From positions 178,220-242,219 of the forward strand of contig NZ_NEFY01000006.1 in NCBI RefSeq assembly GCF_002258215.1: a DNA stretch of 64,000 nucleotides. The letters are read 5' to 3'. Both the position numbers and the translations under genes were made by a program. Shown piece by piece: positions 55,269 to 63,086 of this stretch. The DNA comes from Marinobacter vinifirmus. GTDB taxonomy: Bacteria; Pseudomonadota; Gammaproteobacteria; Pseudomonadales; Oleiphilaceae. The number at the start of each line of letters is the position of its first letter. Positions within the stretch are counted from its first letter, which is position 1. The notes below the pieces were generated by a model, which saw only the letters and a program-made list of their open reading frames with translations, was not told where the DNA came from and searched no databases.

Positions 55269-56270
55269 TTACCGCCGACGCTGCAGCTGGTCGAGTTTGC
55301 CGCCACTGATGAAGTGAACCTTCATGGCGTTTTCCCAGCCACCGGCGATTTCATCGATGGACTTGAGCTTGAGCTCCTTGAAGCGGTCGGCGTTCTCGGC
55401 TTTCACAACCTCATTGTGAACCCGGTAGTTAAAGCCGGCCAGCAGGCGCTGGGATTCTTCAGAATACAGATGGGTCAGGTATTCCTTCGCCAGTTCTTCG
55501 GTGCCGTTCTGCCTTACGTAGTCATCAATCCAGGTGACCGGGAACTCGGCCAGGAAGCTCACGTTGGGGGTGACCACTTCGTACTCATCGCCCAGACGGT
55601 CGGCCAGGTTGAGTACTTCGGATTCAAAGGTCAGCAGCGCATCGCCAATGCCACGCTCAACGAAGGTGGTGGTGGCTCCACGGCCGCCGCTGTCGAATAC
55701 CCGTACCTGGCCCAGGAAATCCGCCAGGAACTGGTCAACCTTGTCCTGATCGTCGCCGAATGTGTCCTGGGCATAACCCAGCGCGGCCAGGTATGTGTAA
55801 CGGCCGTTACCGGAGGTTTTCGGGTTCGGCATTACCAGGGCCACGTCTTCGCGAACCAGGTCATCCCAGTTCTGGATGTTCTTCGGATTGTCCTTGCGAA
55901 CCAGGAACGCCATGGTGGAATAGTAGGGGGAGCTGTTGTTGGGCAGGCGCTCGGCCCAGTTTTCGGGGATCAGGTTGCCGCGTTCGTGCAGGATGTCGAT
56001 GTCTGTTACCTGATTGAAGGTAGCTACATCGGCTTTCAGGCCCTGAATGATGGCCTGGGCCTGCTTGGACGAACCGGCGTGGGACTGGTTAACTTCAAGG
56101 GTTTCACCGGTCTTTTCCTGCCAGTGCTTCTTGAATTCCACGTTGTAGGCGGCGAACAGCTCGCGGGCAATATCGTAAGAGGTATTGAGTAGCTCCCGGT
56201 CAGCGGCAAGGGCTGGTTGGGCGGAGAGCAGGGCAGCGCCCAGTGCAAATCCTTTTAGCAGGTGTTTCAT
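55269..56270 (-). CDS. sbp: Periplasmic sulfate-binding protein
   Basis: A 333-residue protein with a signal peptide (MKHLLKGFALGAALLSAQPALA) cleaved before ADREL. Sulfate-binding stretches include NQSHAGSSKQAQAIIQGLKA and NPKTSGNGRYTYLAALGYA. It could equally be the thiosulfate-preferring CysP. It is the first gene of the operon; its Shine-Dalgarno (AGGAG, 6 nt from the ATG) is inside a hairpin arm. Confidence 0.92.
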   Translation of the reverse strand: MKHLLKGFALGAALLSAQPALAADRELLNTSYDIARELFAAYNVEFKKHWQEKTGETLEVNQSHAGSSKQAQAIIQGLKADVATFNQVTDIDILHERGNLIPENWAERLPNNSSPYYSTMAFLVRKDNPKNIQNWDDLVREDVALVMPNPKTSGNGRYTYLAALGYAQDTFGDDQDKVDQFLADFLGQVRVFDSGGRGATTTFVERGIGDALLTFESEVLNLADRLGDEYEVVTPNVSFLAEFPVTWIDDYVRQNGTEELAKEYLTHLYSEESQRLLAGFNYRVHNEVVKAENADRFKELKLKSIDEIAGGWENAMKVHFISGGKLDQLQRRR

Positions 56271-56275
56271 GGAAA

Positions 56276-56309
56276 GCTCCTCAGATTGGAATCAGTGAAT
56301 CTGAGGAGC
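56276..56309 (-). promoter_or_regulatory. Perfect 12-bp hairpin hiding the sbp Shine-Dalgarno
   Basis: Arms GCTCCTCAGATT and AATCTGAGGAGC are perfectly complementary around a 10-nt loop. The 3' arm contains the AGGAG Shine-Dalgarno of sbp. The 5' arm acts as an anti-Shine-Dalgarno. Only TTTCC follows the stem, so it is a poor terminator and a better translational switch. Confidence 0.7.
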
Positions 56310-56313
56310 AATC

Positions 56314-56356
56314 TAGCAAAGGTTGCTAAGAACTAAAAATACTAAAAATAAATAAT
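56314..56356 (-). promoter_or_regulatory. sbp upstream control region (palindrome and A-tract repeats)
   Basis: Contains a perfect TAGCAA-AGG-TTGCTA dyad at 56314-56328 and two tandem CTAAAAATA repeats beginning near 56333. AT-rich repeats upstream of sulfate genes are the usual setting for CysB, but I cannot match a precise CysB site. Confidence 0.4.
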
Positions 56357-56379
56357 CAAAGCACTTTAGAGAATATGGA

Positions 56380-57348
56380 TCAGTACCTTAACAGGGCGGA
56401 GCCCCAGGTAAAGCCCCCGCCAAATGCTTCCAGCAACACCACCTGGCCACGTTGAATGCGGCCATCCCGAACGGCTTCGTCCAGCGCCAGGGGCACAGAG
56501 GCGGCGGAGGTGTTGCCATGGCGGTTAACGGTGACCACAACCTGGTCCATCGACATACCGAGCTTGCGGGCGGTGGCGGAAATAATCCGCAGGTTGGCCT
56601 GGTGCGGCACCAGCCAGTCAATGTCGGATTTCTCCATCTGGTTGGCTTCCAGGGTTTCATCGACGATCCGGCCCAGGGTGTTTACCGCCACCTTGAACAC
56701 TTCGTTACCCTTCATCTCCACAAACGCCTTGCCGGCCTTGACCGCGTCGAAGTCGTTGGCGACACCGCAGGGCACGTGTAGCAACTCTTCATAGCGGCCA
56801 TCGGCGTGCAGGTGTGTAGACAGAATGCCGGTTTCTTCACTGGCCTCCAGAATAACCGCGCCGGCGCCATCGCCGAACAGTACGCAGGTGCCCCGATCGT
56901 CCCAGTTGAGAATGCGGGAGAATACCTCGGCTCCGATCACCAGCGCCTTCTTGCTGGAGCCGGTGCGGATGAACTTTTCTGCAGTGGCCAGGGCGTACAC
57001 AAAGCCGCTGCACACGGCCTGGATATCGAACGCGGGGCAGCCCTCGATACCAAGGCGGGCCTGCAGAATACAGGCACAGCTGGGGAAGACTTTATCGGGC
57101 GTGGTGGTGGCAAACACAATCAGGTCGATGTCTTTGGCATCGATGCCCGCGGCTTCAATGGCCCTCAGGGCAGCCTGTTCGGCAAGGTCTACGGTGGTCT
57201 GGCCGGGCAGGGCGATGTGGCGTTGTTCGATGCCGGTGCGTTCACGGATCCACTGGTCAGAGGTATCTACCCGCTGTTCCAGGTCCTTGTTGGTCACAAT
57301 GTTGTCCGGCAGATAGGAGCCGGTTCCGGCAATGCGTGCAAAGGTCAT
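56380..57348 (-). CDS. 3-oxoacyl-ACP synthase III (FabH-type)
   Basis: A 322-residue ketosynthase III. The triad is intact: Cys in [16 protein letters not shown] (about 113), His in [12 protein letters not shown] (about 250) and Asn in [11 protein letters not shown] (about 280). The N-terminal stretch [17 protein letters not shown] is typical of FabH. It condenses acyl-CoA with malonyl-ACP to start fatty-acid synthesis. No other fab genes flank it, so it could be a specialised paralogue. Confidence 0.92.
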   Translation of the reverse strand: MTFARIAGTGSYLPDNIVTNKDLEQRVDTSDQWIRERTGIEQRHIALPGQTTVDLAEQAALRAIEAAGIDAKDIDLIVFATTTPDKVFPSCACILQARLGIEGCPAFDIQAVCSGFVYALATAEKFIRTGSSKKALVIGAEVFSRILNWDDRGTCVLFGDGAGAVILEASEETGILSTHLHADGRYEELLHVPCGVANDFDAVKAGKAFVEMKGNEVFKVAVNTLGRIVDETLEANQMEKSDIDWLVPHQANLRIISATARKLGMSMDQVVVTVNRHGNTSAASVPLALDEAVRDGRIQRGQVVLLEAFGGGFTWGSALLRY

Positions 57349-57479
57349 TCGGCTTGTCCAGGGTCAGAGTCGATAACAATAGACCCATGCTAACCCTTTG
57401 CAACCGGATTGGTTATTAGCGGATTGTCAAAGACCGCCCGGGCAGAATATTTCCCGCCCGGGCGCTTTCGGCGGGCTGA

Positions 57480-58535
57480 TCAGCCCTGTTTGAGCGTCTT
57501 CATATCAATCACGAAACGGTACTTCACGTCGCCTTTTTTCATGCGCTCGTAGGCGTCATTGATGTTGCGGATGTCCAGCATCTCGATGTCGCAGGTGATG
57601 TCGTGCTCGGCGCAGAAATCCAGCACTTCCTGGGTTTCCGGCATGCCACCGATCAGGGAACCGGCAATCACCCGGCGCTTGGTAACCAGCAGCCCGGCTT
57701 GCAGCGCTGGCTCAACCGGCGTCAGCAGGCCCACAAGAATATGGGTGCCATCGTGCTTCAGGCATTTCAGGTAGGGGTTCAGGTCGTGGGCCACCGGAAT
57801 GGTGTCGAGCAGGAAGTCGAAGGAGTTGGCCGCTGCCTTCATCTGCGCCTCATCGGTAGAGATGATCACATGGTCTGCGCCCTGCTTCTTCGCTTCCGCA
57901 ACCTTGGCCTCGGAGCGGGTGAAGATAGTCACTTCCGCGCCCAGCGCCTTGGCGAATTTCACACCCATGTGGCCAAGGCCGCCCATGCCCAGAACGCCGA
58001 CCTTGTGGCCCTTGCCGACGTTGAAGTACTTCAGGGGCGAGTAGGTGGTGATGCCCGCACACAGAATCGGTGCGGCGGCGGCCGGGTCCAGTTTCTCTGG
58101 CACGCGAACCACAAAGCGTTCGCTGACCACGATTCGTTCCGAGTAGCCGCCGTGGGTAACGGTGCCATTGTGCCGGTCCAGGCTGCCATAGGTCATGGTA
58201 GAGCCTTCATCGCAATATTGCTCCAGCCCGGATTCGCAGGCGGAACAGGTACGGCAGCTGTCTACCATGCAGCCCACGCCCACTAGGTCACCCTCTTTAT
58301 AGGCTTTTACATCCGGCCCCACGGCGGTTACCCGGCCCACAATCTCGTGCCCGGGAATAACCGGGTACTTCGAGCCGCCCCAATCGTTCTCGACGGTGTG
58401 GAGATCGCTGTGGCAGACACCGCAGTAGTCGATTTCGATGGCTACGTCGTCGGCACGCAGCTCCCGGCGGTCAATGGCGTAGGGGGCCAGGCCGGAATCC
58501 GGCGCAGTGGCGGCGTATGCTTTGGTATTTGCCAT
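57480..58535 (-). CDS. Zinc-dependent alcohol dehydrogenase (YahK/CAD-like)
   Basis: Starting at MANTKAYAATAP, with AAGGAG 7 nt upstream, gives 351 residues. Catalytic zinc ligands: Cys in DYCGVCHSDLHTVEND and His in PVIPGHEIVGRV. The structural zinc cysteines are in DSCRTCSACESGLEQYC. The NADP fold is GVLGMGGLGHMGVKFAKALG. It is similar to the aldehyde reductase YahK. Downstream, GCCCGGGC is repeated twice and could pair, but no T-run follows. Confidence 0.92.
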   Translation of the reverse strand: MANTKAYAATAPDSGLAPYAIDRRELRADDVAIEIDYCGVCHSDLHTVENDWGGSKYPVIPGHEIVGRVTAVGPDVKAYKEGDLVGVGCMVDSCRTCSACESGLEQYCDEGSTMTYGSLDRHNGTVTHGGYSERIVVSERFVVRVPEKLDPAAAAPILCAGITTYSPLKYFNVGKGHKVGVLGMGGLGHMGVKFAKALGAEVTIFTRSEAKVAEAKKQGADHVIISTDEAQMKAAANSFDFLLDTIPVAHDLNPYLKCLKHDGTHILVGLLTPVEPALQAGLLVTKRRVIAGSLIGGMPETQEVLDFCAEHDITCDIEMLDIRNINDAYERMKKGDVKYRFVIDMKTLKQG

Positions 58536-58658
58536 TCGATTACTCCTTTTCGGTTTTAATACAGGGGTCACGGTACCGGTACGATATGACCGTTATCGTA
58601 TGTTACCCGACATTCGTCGATTGTAACCTACGTATTCCAGACCATCAGGGATGACCAG

Positions 58659-59231
58659 ATGACACAGATGAAATCTCTCAGGGCGTTCGGCGTTGCCGGG
58701 TCCTTGGCCTTGGCCGGGCTGGTAGCCGGCTGTATGCCCGGCACCATCGCCACCGGCGTGGGTACCGGCTTTGTGTATGAACAGAAGCAGGACCACAAAC
58801 ACCGCCATGAAGTAGAGCGGGCCATCGATCAATATGTGCAGGACCATGCCAACTCACCCTGCCGGCACGGCGAAGACCGGGTGATGGAATCCGCCACAGA
58901 GATCCTCAGGGAATACCGGCTGACCGGTGTGAATGAAGTGCTCAGCCGCCTTGAACGGATTTACAAAGACGATAGCCAGCCGGACCAGGTCAGGGCCGGG
59001 GCGCTGTACAACATGGCTGTACTGGAATCCCGCCGCAAAGAGCCGAACAAGGTGCGGGCAAGGGAGTATTTCAAACGCCTTTATGTAGAGTTCCCGAACG
59101 AATACCGCTGCATCTTTGCAGAGTCTGACTGGCGGGATTCGATGATAGAACAGCAATTGCTTCTGCCCGGAGAAACCGTGGAGTCCTTTTTGCGTGATGC
59201 CCGTGAGGATGTAGAGCACATGCAGCAGTAG
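58659..59231 (+). CDS. Putative lipoprotein of unknown function
   Basis: A 190-residue protein with lipobox LVAGC (about residues 21-25), then a glycine-rich hydrophobic stretch and a TPR-like helical region (about 85-150: VRAGALYNMAVLESRRKEPN). I do not recognise the family. The charged DHKHRHEVERAID stretch follows the anchor. It lies 65 nt before mqo on the same strand. Confidence 0.65.
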   Translation: MTQMKSLRAFGVAGSLALAGLVAGCMPGTIATGVGTGFVYEQKQDHKHRHEVERAIDQYVQDHANSPCRHGEDRVMESATEILREYRLTGVNEVLSRLERIYKDDSQPDQVRAGALYNMAVLESRRKEPNKVRAREYFKRLYVEFPNEYRCIFAESDWRDSMIEQQLLLPGETVESFLRDAREDVEHMQQ

Positions 59232-59295
59232 GAGTACACTGGCCAAAAGGCTTTGATGAACAAACTCCTACAACCGACTCGGGCGGGCACAGGCT

Positions 59296-60744
59296 ATGAA
59301 GGTAATTGTTATCGGCGCAGGCATTATGGGTGTCACCCTTGCCACACTGGCAAAGGAACTGGCACCCGAGCTGGATATCACCATACTGGAACGGCTGGAT
59401 GGCCCGGGGGCAGGGAACTCCTGGGTGTTCAACAACGCTGGTACCGGCCACGAAGCCAACTGCGAGCTCAACTACACCCCGGTGGATGGCGAGGTTATTT
59501 CTGTTGAGAAAGCCCTGAAAATCCACGCCCAGTTCAACGTGGCCAAGCAATTCTGGGCCTACCTGGTCGAAAAGGGTGCCATTAAAGACCCCTCTACGTT
59601 CATCAACCAGACCAAGCACTGCACCCTGGTCTCGGAATCCTTCATTGAAGAGCTGGCGCTTCGGCACAAGGAAATGTCTGGCCATCATTTCTTCGAAAGT
59701 ATGCGGTATTCCGATGATTTTGATGAGATAAAAAGCTGGATCCCTTTCACCATGGAAGGCCGGCCGCGCCATGAAAAGATGGCTGCCACGGTGATTGAAA
59801 CCGGCACGGATGTGAACTTCGGCTCTCTGACAGAACAAATGGCTGCGTACGCTGACCGGGATTTGGGCGTGGCCATTGATTACGGTGTACACGTAAAGCG
59901 GGCACACCGCAGCCCCGCCGGCAGCTGGGTGCTGGAAACCGAGCGCAACGGTACGTCCACCCAATATAAAGCTGACGTACTGTTTGTTGGCGCCGGCGGT
60001 GGCGCCTTCCCGCTCCTGAAACGGAGCCATCTTCCGTTTGCCAGGCGCTTTGCCGGCTTCCCGGTGGGTGGCCGTTTCCTGCAGGCGCCGGTTACGCCGG
60101 AGCAGGCGGACCAATACCGCGCCAAAACCTATGGCCGGGCAGAAGTGGGCGCACCCCCGATGTCTGTTCCGCACCTGGATCTGCGGGTGGCCAATGGCCA
60201 GCATTACCTGTTATTCGGGCCGTTTGCCTCCTTTAAACCGGTTCTTGAGAAAGGCCGGGGCTTTATTGACTATCTCCGCTCCATGCGCCTGCACGACATT
60301 CCGGGCCTGTTGAACGTGGCCATGGAGAACTTCCCACTGGTGAAATACCTGGTCTCCGAGACCTTCAAAGGCGAGCAGAGCATGCTGGATTCGCTGGAGA
60401 AGTTCGCCCCCGGGCTTGGTGACAAGTTCAACTGGCAAGCCGTGGAAGCCGGGCAGCGGGTACAGATCATTAAAGATGGCGACCTGCAGATGGGCACGGA
60501 GATAATCGTCTCCAGCGACAAGACCTATGGCACCTTGCTGGGTGCATCGCCCGGAGCCTCGGTTTCGCCGGAAGTGATGTTGCGCGCACTGGAACAGCTG
60601 ATGCCCGCGCGGTTAAACACAGAGGAAGCCAGGAGCAAGCTAAAAGCAATCTTTCCGGAAGATAACCTGGAAATCCTCGCCAACGATGCCGAGCGCTACC
60701 GCGAAATTCGTGACGGGGTAAACCATTCGCTAGGCATCGTTTAA
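59296..60744 (+). CDS. mqo: Malate:quinone oxidoreductase
   Basis: A 482-residue FAD-dependent membrane-associated enzyme. The FAD fold is VIVIGAGIMGVTLATLAKEL, and later family blocks include NAGTGHEANCELNYTP, VGAGGGAFPLLKRS and LLFGPFASFKPVLEKG. It oxidises malate to oxaloacetate and passes electrons to quinone in the tricarboxylic acid cycle. Confidence 0.93.
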   Translation: MKVIVIGAGIMGVTLATLAKELAPELDITILERLDGPGAGNSWVFNNAGTGHEANCELNYTPVDGEVISVEKALKIHAQFNVAKQFWAYLVEKGAIKDPSTFINQTKHCTLVSESFIEELALRHKEMSGHHFFESMRYSDDFDEIKSWIPFTMEGRPRHEKMAATVIETGTDVNFGSLTEQMAAYADRDLGVAIDYGVHVKRAHRSPAGSWVLETERNGTSTQYKADVLFVGAGGGAFPLLKRSHLPFARRFAGFPVGGRFLQAPVTPEQADQYRAKTYGRAEVGAPPMSVPHLDLRVANGQHYLLFGPFASFKPVLEKGRGFIDYLRSMRLHDIPGLLNVAMENFPLVKYLVSETFKGEQSMLDSLEKFAPGLGDKFNWQAVEAGQRVQIIKDGDLQMGTEIIVSSDKTYGTLLGASPGASVSPEVMLRALEQLMPARLNTEEARSKLKAIFPEDNLEILANDAERYREIRDGVNHSLGIV

Positions 60745-60756
60745 CGGATCCAGCAT

Positions 60757-62025
60757 TTATACCCGCCGGCGACGGCCTTCCGTTCGCCGGCGGGCCTGTT
60801 CCGAATTTACGTAGACAGATTCAGTGAAGGTGGCGTTGGCATGGCCGAGCTCTTCACTGATGTGGCGGATATCCGCGCCGGCCTCGATGGCCTGGCTGGC
60901 ACCGGTGTGCCGCAGGTAATGAGTTTCGGAGCGAATGGCCAGCATTTGCCTGGCTTCGTCCATGAACCCTTCACGTTCCATACGGTCCGCGGTGGCGACC
61001 ATGGCTTGCTCGTAGATCCGTTGCACCTGGCGCTTGCCGATGGCATCGCCCTTGGCTGACGGCAGAATGGGCGTGGATTCTCCCGGCACCGGCAACGGAG
61101 AGGGAAGCCCCAGATGGCCTCGCCAGCGCTTCAGGTAATCCAGGTAGGCGTCTGGCAGGGTAACTTGCCGGGTTTTGTCGCCTTTACCGAACACCGAATA
61201 CACCCAGTAGGGTTCGCCATCGACAATGGTTCGGCGGAAATCACCAAAGCAGGGGGTACGCACCTGGTTCCGGTCCACTGGTCGCGGTGCCAGTTCGCTG
61301 GCCCGCAGAAACAGGCTTTTCATGGTCACGATCACAAACAGGTTACGCTCGAATTTCGGGTTGCTGTCCGCCAGTTCGGTGAGGGTTTCCAGCAGGAACG
61401 ACCATTGCCAGTCTGTCAGACGCCGCACTTCGGCGTCCCGGTCCTGGTTGAGGCTGGGTTTGGCGTTCCGGTCGCGCTTGCGGACATCAATCATCGGATT
61501 TTTGGGCAGATAATCGTGGGCCACCAGGTATTTGAAGAAGGTCTGCAGTGCCGTGCGGCTGGCGTTCAGGCTGGCCTGGGTAACAGAGTAGGGCGCCTGT
61601 ACGGCTTTGGATCGAAGCGCCATGGGTCGCCAGTCCGGATTGGAACGACGCAGATCTGCCTGAGAGACGAATGCCGGATAGATCCCACGGGATATCCAGG
61701 GGGCCGGAGGGGTTTTCAAAAAGGCAAAGTAGCCTGTGATCAGGTCGCTGTCTGCCTGGGCAAGGTGACGGCGGGCAATCAGCCAGGTGTAGTTGAGAAA
61801 ACGCTGGATTTCGCTTCGAAAACGGTTGTATGTGCCGGAAACATCGCTGTATTTTTCGAGGAAACGGCGGGCGGTGTAGAAGTCCTGACGGGCTTTGTCC
61901 GGGTTGATGGGCACCGCATCCAGCGCTGCACGCAGATCCGGATACAGCGCAAGCTCGGCCTGTTCGTGGATGAGATCAGCGGTGTCAAACAGCGGAAAAC
62001 CGGGAAATCCGGGCCTGGCGTTCAT
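60757..62025 (-). CDS. Tyrosine recombinase / phage-type integrase
   Basis: A 422-residue protein. An N-terminal core-binding domain (about 35-190) precedes the catalytic domain (about 205-410). Catalytic residues: Arg in LFLRASELAP, Lys in VFGKGDKTRQ, HxxR as THYLRHTGAS, His in ELGHANATFTESVYVN and the nucleophile Tyr in the same stretch. The C terminus is Arg-rich. It is near an IS66 element, but no phage genes accompany it. A palindrome 50 nt upstream may control it. Confidence 0.87.
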   Translation of the reverse strand: MNARPGFPGFPLFDTADLIHEQAELALYPDLRAALDAVPINPDKARQDFYTARRFLEKYSDVSGTYNRFRSEIQRFLNYTWLIARRHLAQADSDLITGYFAFLKTPPAPWISRGIYPAFVSQADLRRSNPDWRPMALRSKAVQAPYSVTQASLNASRTALQTFFKYLVAHDYLPKNPMIDVRKRDRNAKPSLNQDRDAEVRRLTDWQWSFLLETLTELADSNPKFERNLFVIVTMKSLFLRASELAPRPVDRNQVRTPCFGDFRRTIVDGEPYWVYSVFGKGDKTRQVTLPDAYLDYLKRWRGHLGLPSPLPVPGESTPILPSAKGDAIGKRQVQRIYEQAMVATADRMEREGFMDEARQMLAIRSETHYLRHTGASQAIEAGADIRHISEELGHANATFTESVYVNSEQARRRTEGRRRRV

Positions 62026-62074
62026 CTGGGCAGCCTTGTTTGCGAAGTGTGTTGTACGGTCGGGAAGCCTGAAA

Positions 62075-62100
62075 TGTCCAATACTCCTAAATATTGGACA
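62075..62100. promoter_or_regulatory. Perfect 9-bp palindrome upstream of the integrase
   Basis: TGTCCAATA-N8-TATTGGACA. A minus-strand TATAAT -10 candidate (62100-62105) overlaps one arm, so a bound protein would block integrase transcription. It could also be a recombination core site; the geometry (9-bp arms, 8-nt spacer) suits a tyrosine recombinase. Confidence 0.55.
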
Positions 62101-62273
62101 TTATAAGGAGTGTATATAATTCAGTGATTTATCGCCAACTCTTCATGCATAACTCTCAAGCGTTTCGGCGCCTCAGCAATCTCTCTCTGCTTCAGTTGAT
62201 GCGACGAAAATGGAGTTTCAGCGTAACCGTCCGGTAAACCCATCTTGAGCCAGGCGCTGCGGCCGTCAGGATA

Positions 62274-62299
62274 GTGTCCACTTATTTTTAAGTGGACAC
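62274..62299 (+). repeat. 11-bp perfect hairpin at the IS66 left side
   Basis: GTGTCCACTTA-TTTT-TAAGTGGACAC ends 5 nt before the tnpA ATG. It probably lies in or at the left end of the element and limits read-through or translation of tnpA. The true terminal inverted repeat cannot be fixed because the right end is outside the window. Confidence 0.6.
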
Positions 62300-62304
62300 T
62301 TAAC

Positions 62305-62679
62305 ATGACCAACATAAGCGTAACCAAGCCCTACCAAAAACGTCGTCGTTACTCCAAAGAGCTGAAGGCTCGTATCGTCGCCGAATGTCTGAAGCCCGGG
62401 GCGTCTGTTTCCCGGATTTCGCTGGATAACGGTCTCAACGCCAACATGGTCCGGCGCTGGATGAGCGAAGCGCGAAGGGCGGCTAAAACTCCGGAAGCAC
62501 CTGGATTCGTTCCGGTCCGTCTGCCAGCCGTAGCGCCTGTGCCGGACACCCTGTCAGTCTCGAATCAATGTAGCACCATCCGCATCAAGATTCCCCGCGC
62601 CGGTGGTGCGGTTGTGGTGGAGTGGCCTGCGGAGCAAGCCCATCAGTGTGCGGCTTTGCTTCGGGATCTGTTGGGATGA
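62305..62679 (+). CDS. tnpA: IS66 TnpA (helix-turn-helix accessory protein)
   Basis: A 124-residue protein with a Tn/IS3-like helix-turn-helix (RRYSKELKARIVAECLKPGA, then SVSRISLDNGLNANMVRRWM). Its stop overlaps the tnpB ATG by 4 nt, pointing to coupled translation. It is required with TnpB for IS66 transposition in studied elements. Confidence 0.9.
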   Translation: MTNISVTKPYQKRRRYSKELKARIVAECLKPGASVSRISLDNGLNANMVRRWMSEARRAAKTPEAPGFVPVRLPAVAPVPDTLSVSNQCSTIRIKIPRAGGAVVVEWPAEQAHQCAALLRDLLG

Positions 62680-63011
62680 TCCGCATTGATGAGATCTGGC
62701 TGGCCACCGAACCGCTGGATATGCGGGCCGGACCCGACAAGGCCCTGGCGCGGGTTATTCAGGTATTCGGTTCGGCTAAACCCCATTGCGCCTACCTGTT
62801 CGCCAACAAGCGAGGCAATCGGATGAAGGTGCTGATCCATGATGGCCTGGGCATCTGGTTGTGCGCCCGCCGGCTGAACCGGGGTAAATTCCACTGGGGC
62901 GAAACCTGGCGCGGTGACCAACTGCGCCTGACCGAGGAACAGTTGTCTGCCTTGGTTCAGGGCCTGCCCTGGCAGCGCATTGGCGCGGAGGGCGTCATCT
63001 GCATCCTGTAA
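62676..63011 (+). CDS. tnpB: IS66 TnpB (IS66 Orf2-like)
   Basis: ATG 62676 gives 111 residues starting MIRIDEIWLATEPLDMRAGP, with YLFANKRGNRMKVLIHDGLG, the hallmark of the IS66 Orf2 family. The exact role is unknown. No frameshift seen. Confidence 0.93.
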   Translation: MIRIDEIWLATEPLDMRAGPDKALARVIQVFGSAKPHCAYLFANKRGNRMKVLIHDGLGIWLCARRLNRGKFHWGETWRGDQLRLTEEQLSALVQGLPWQRIGAEGVICIL

Positions 63012-63086
63012 TCACAAGTGCTGTGATGCCGCTATAGCCAGAACCGCGAATCGCCTGCCGAACAGGGACTTGGCATACTAGGCGGC

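Noticed and set aside
57430..57470. Possible terminator after the alcohol dehydrogenase gene
   Set aside because: The two GCCCGGGC copies can pair, but they are a direct repeat of a palindrome and no T-run follows on the minus strand.
62121..62327. 68-codon minus-strand frame between the integrase and IS66
   Set aside because: It starts inside tnpA on the opposite strand and covers the hairpin. The C-terminal half (YAETPFSSHQLKQREIAEAP) looks faintly coding and could be a remnant of another gene cut by the IS, but I could not tie it to a family.
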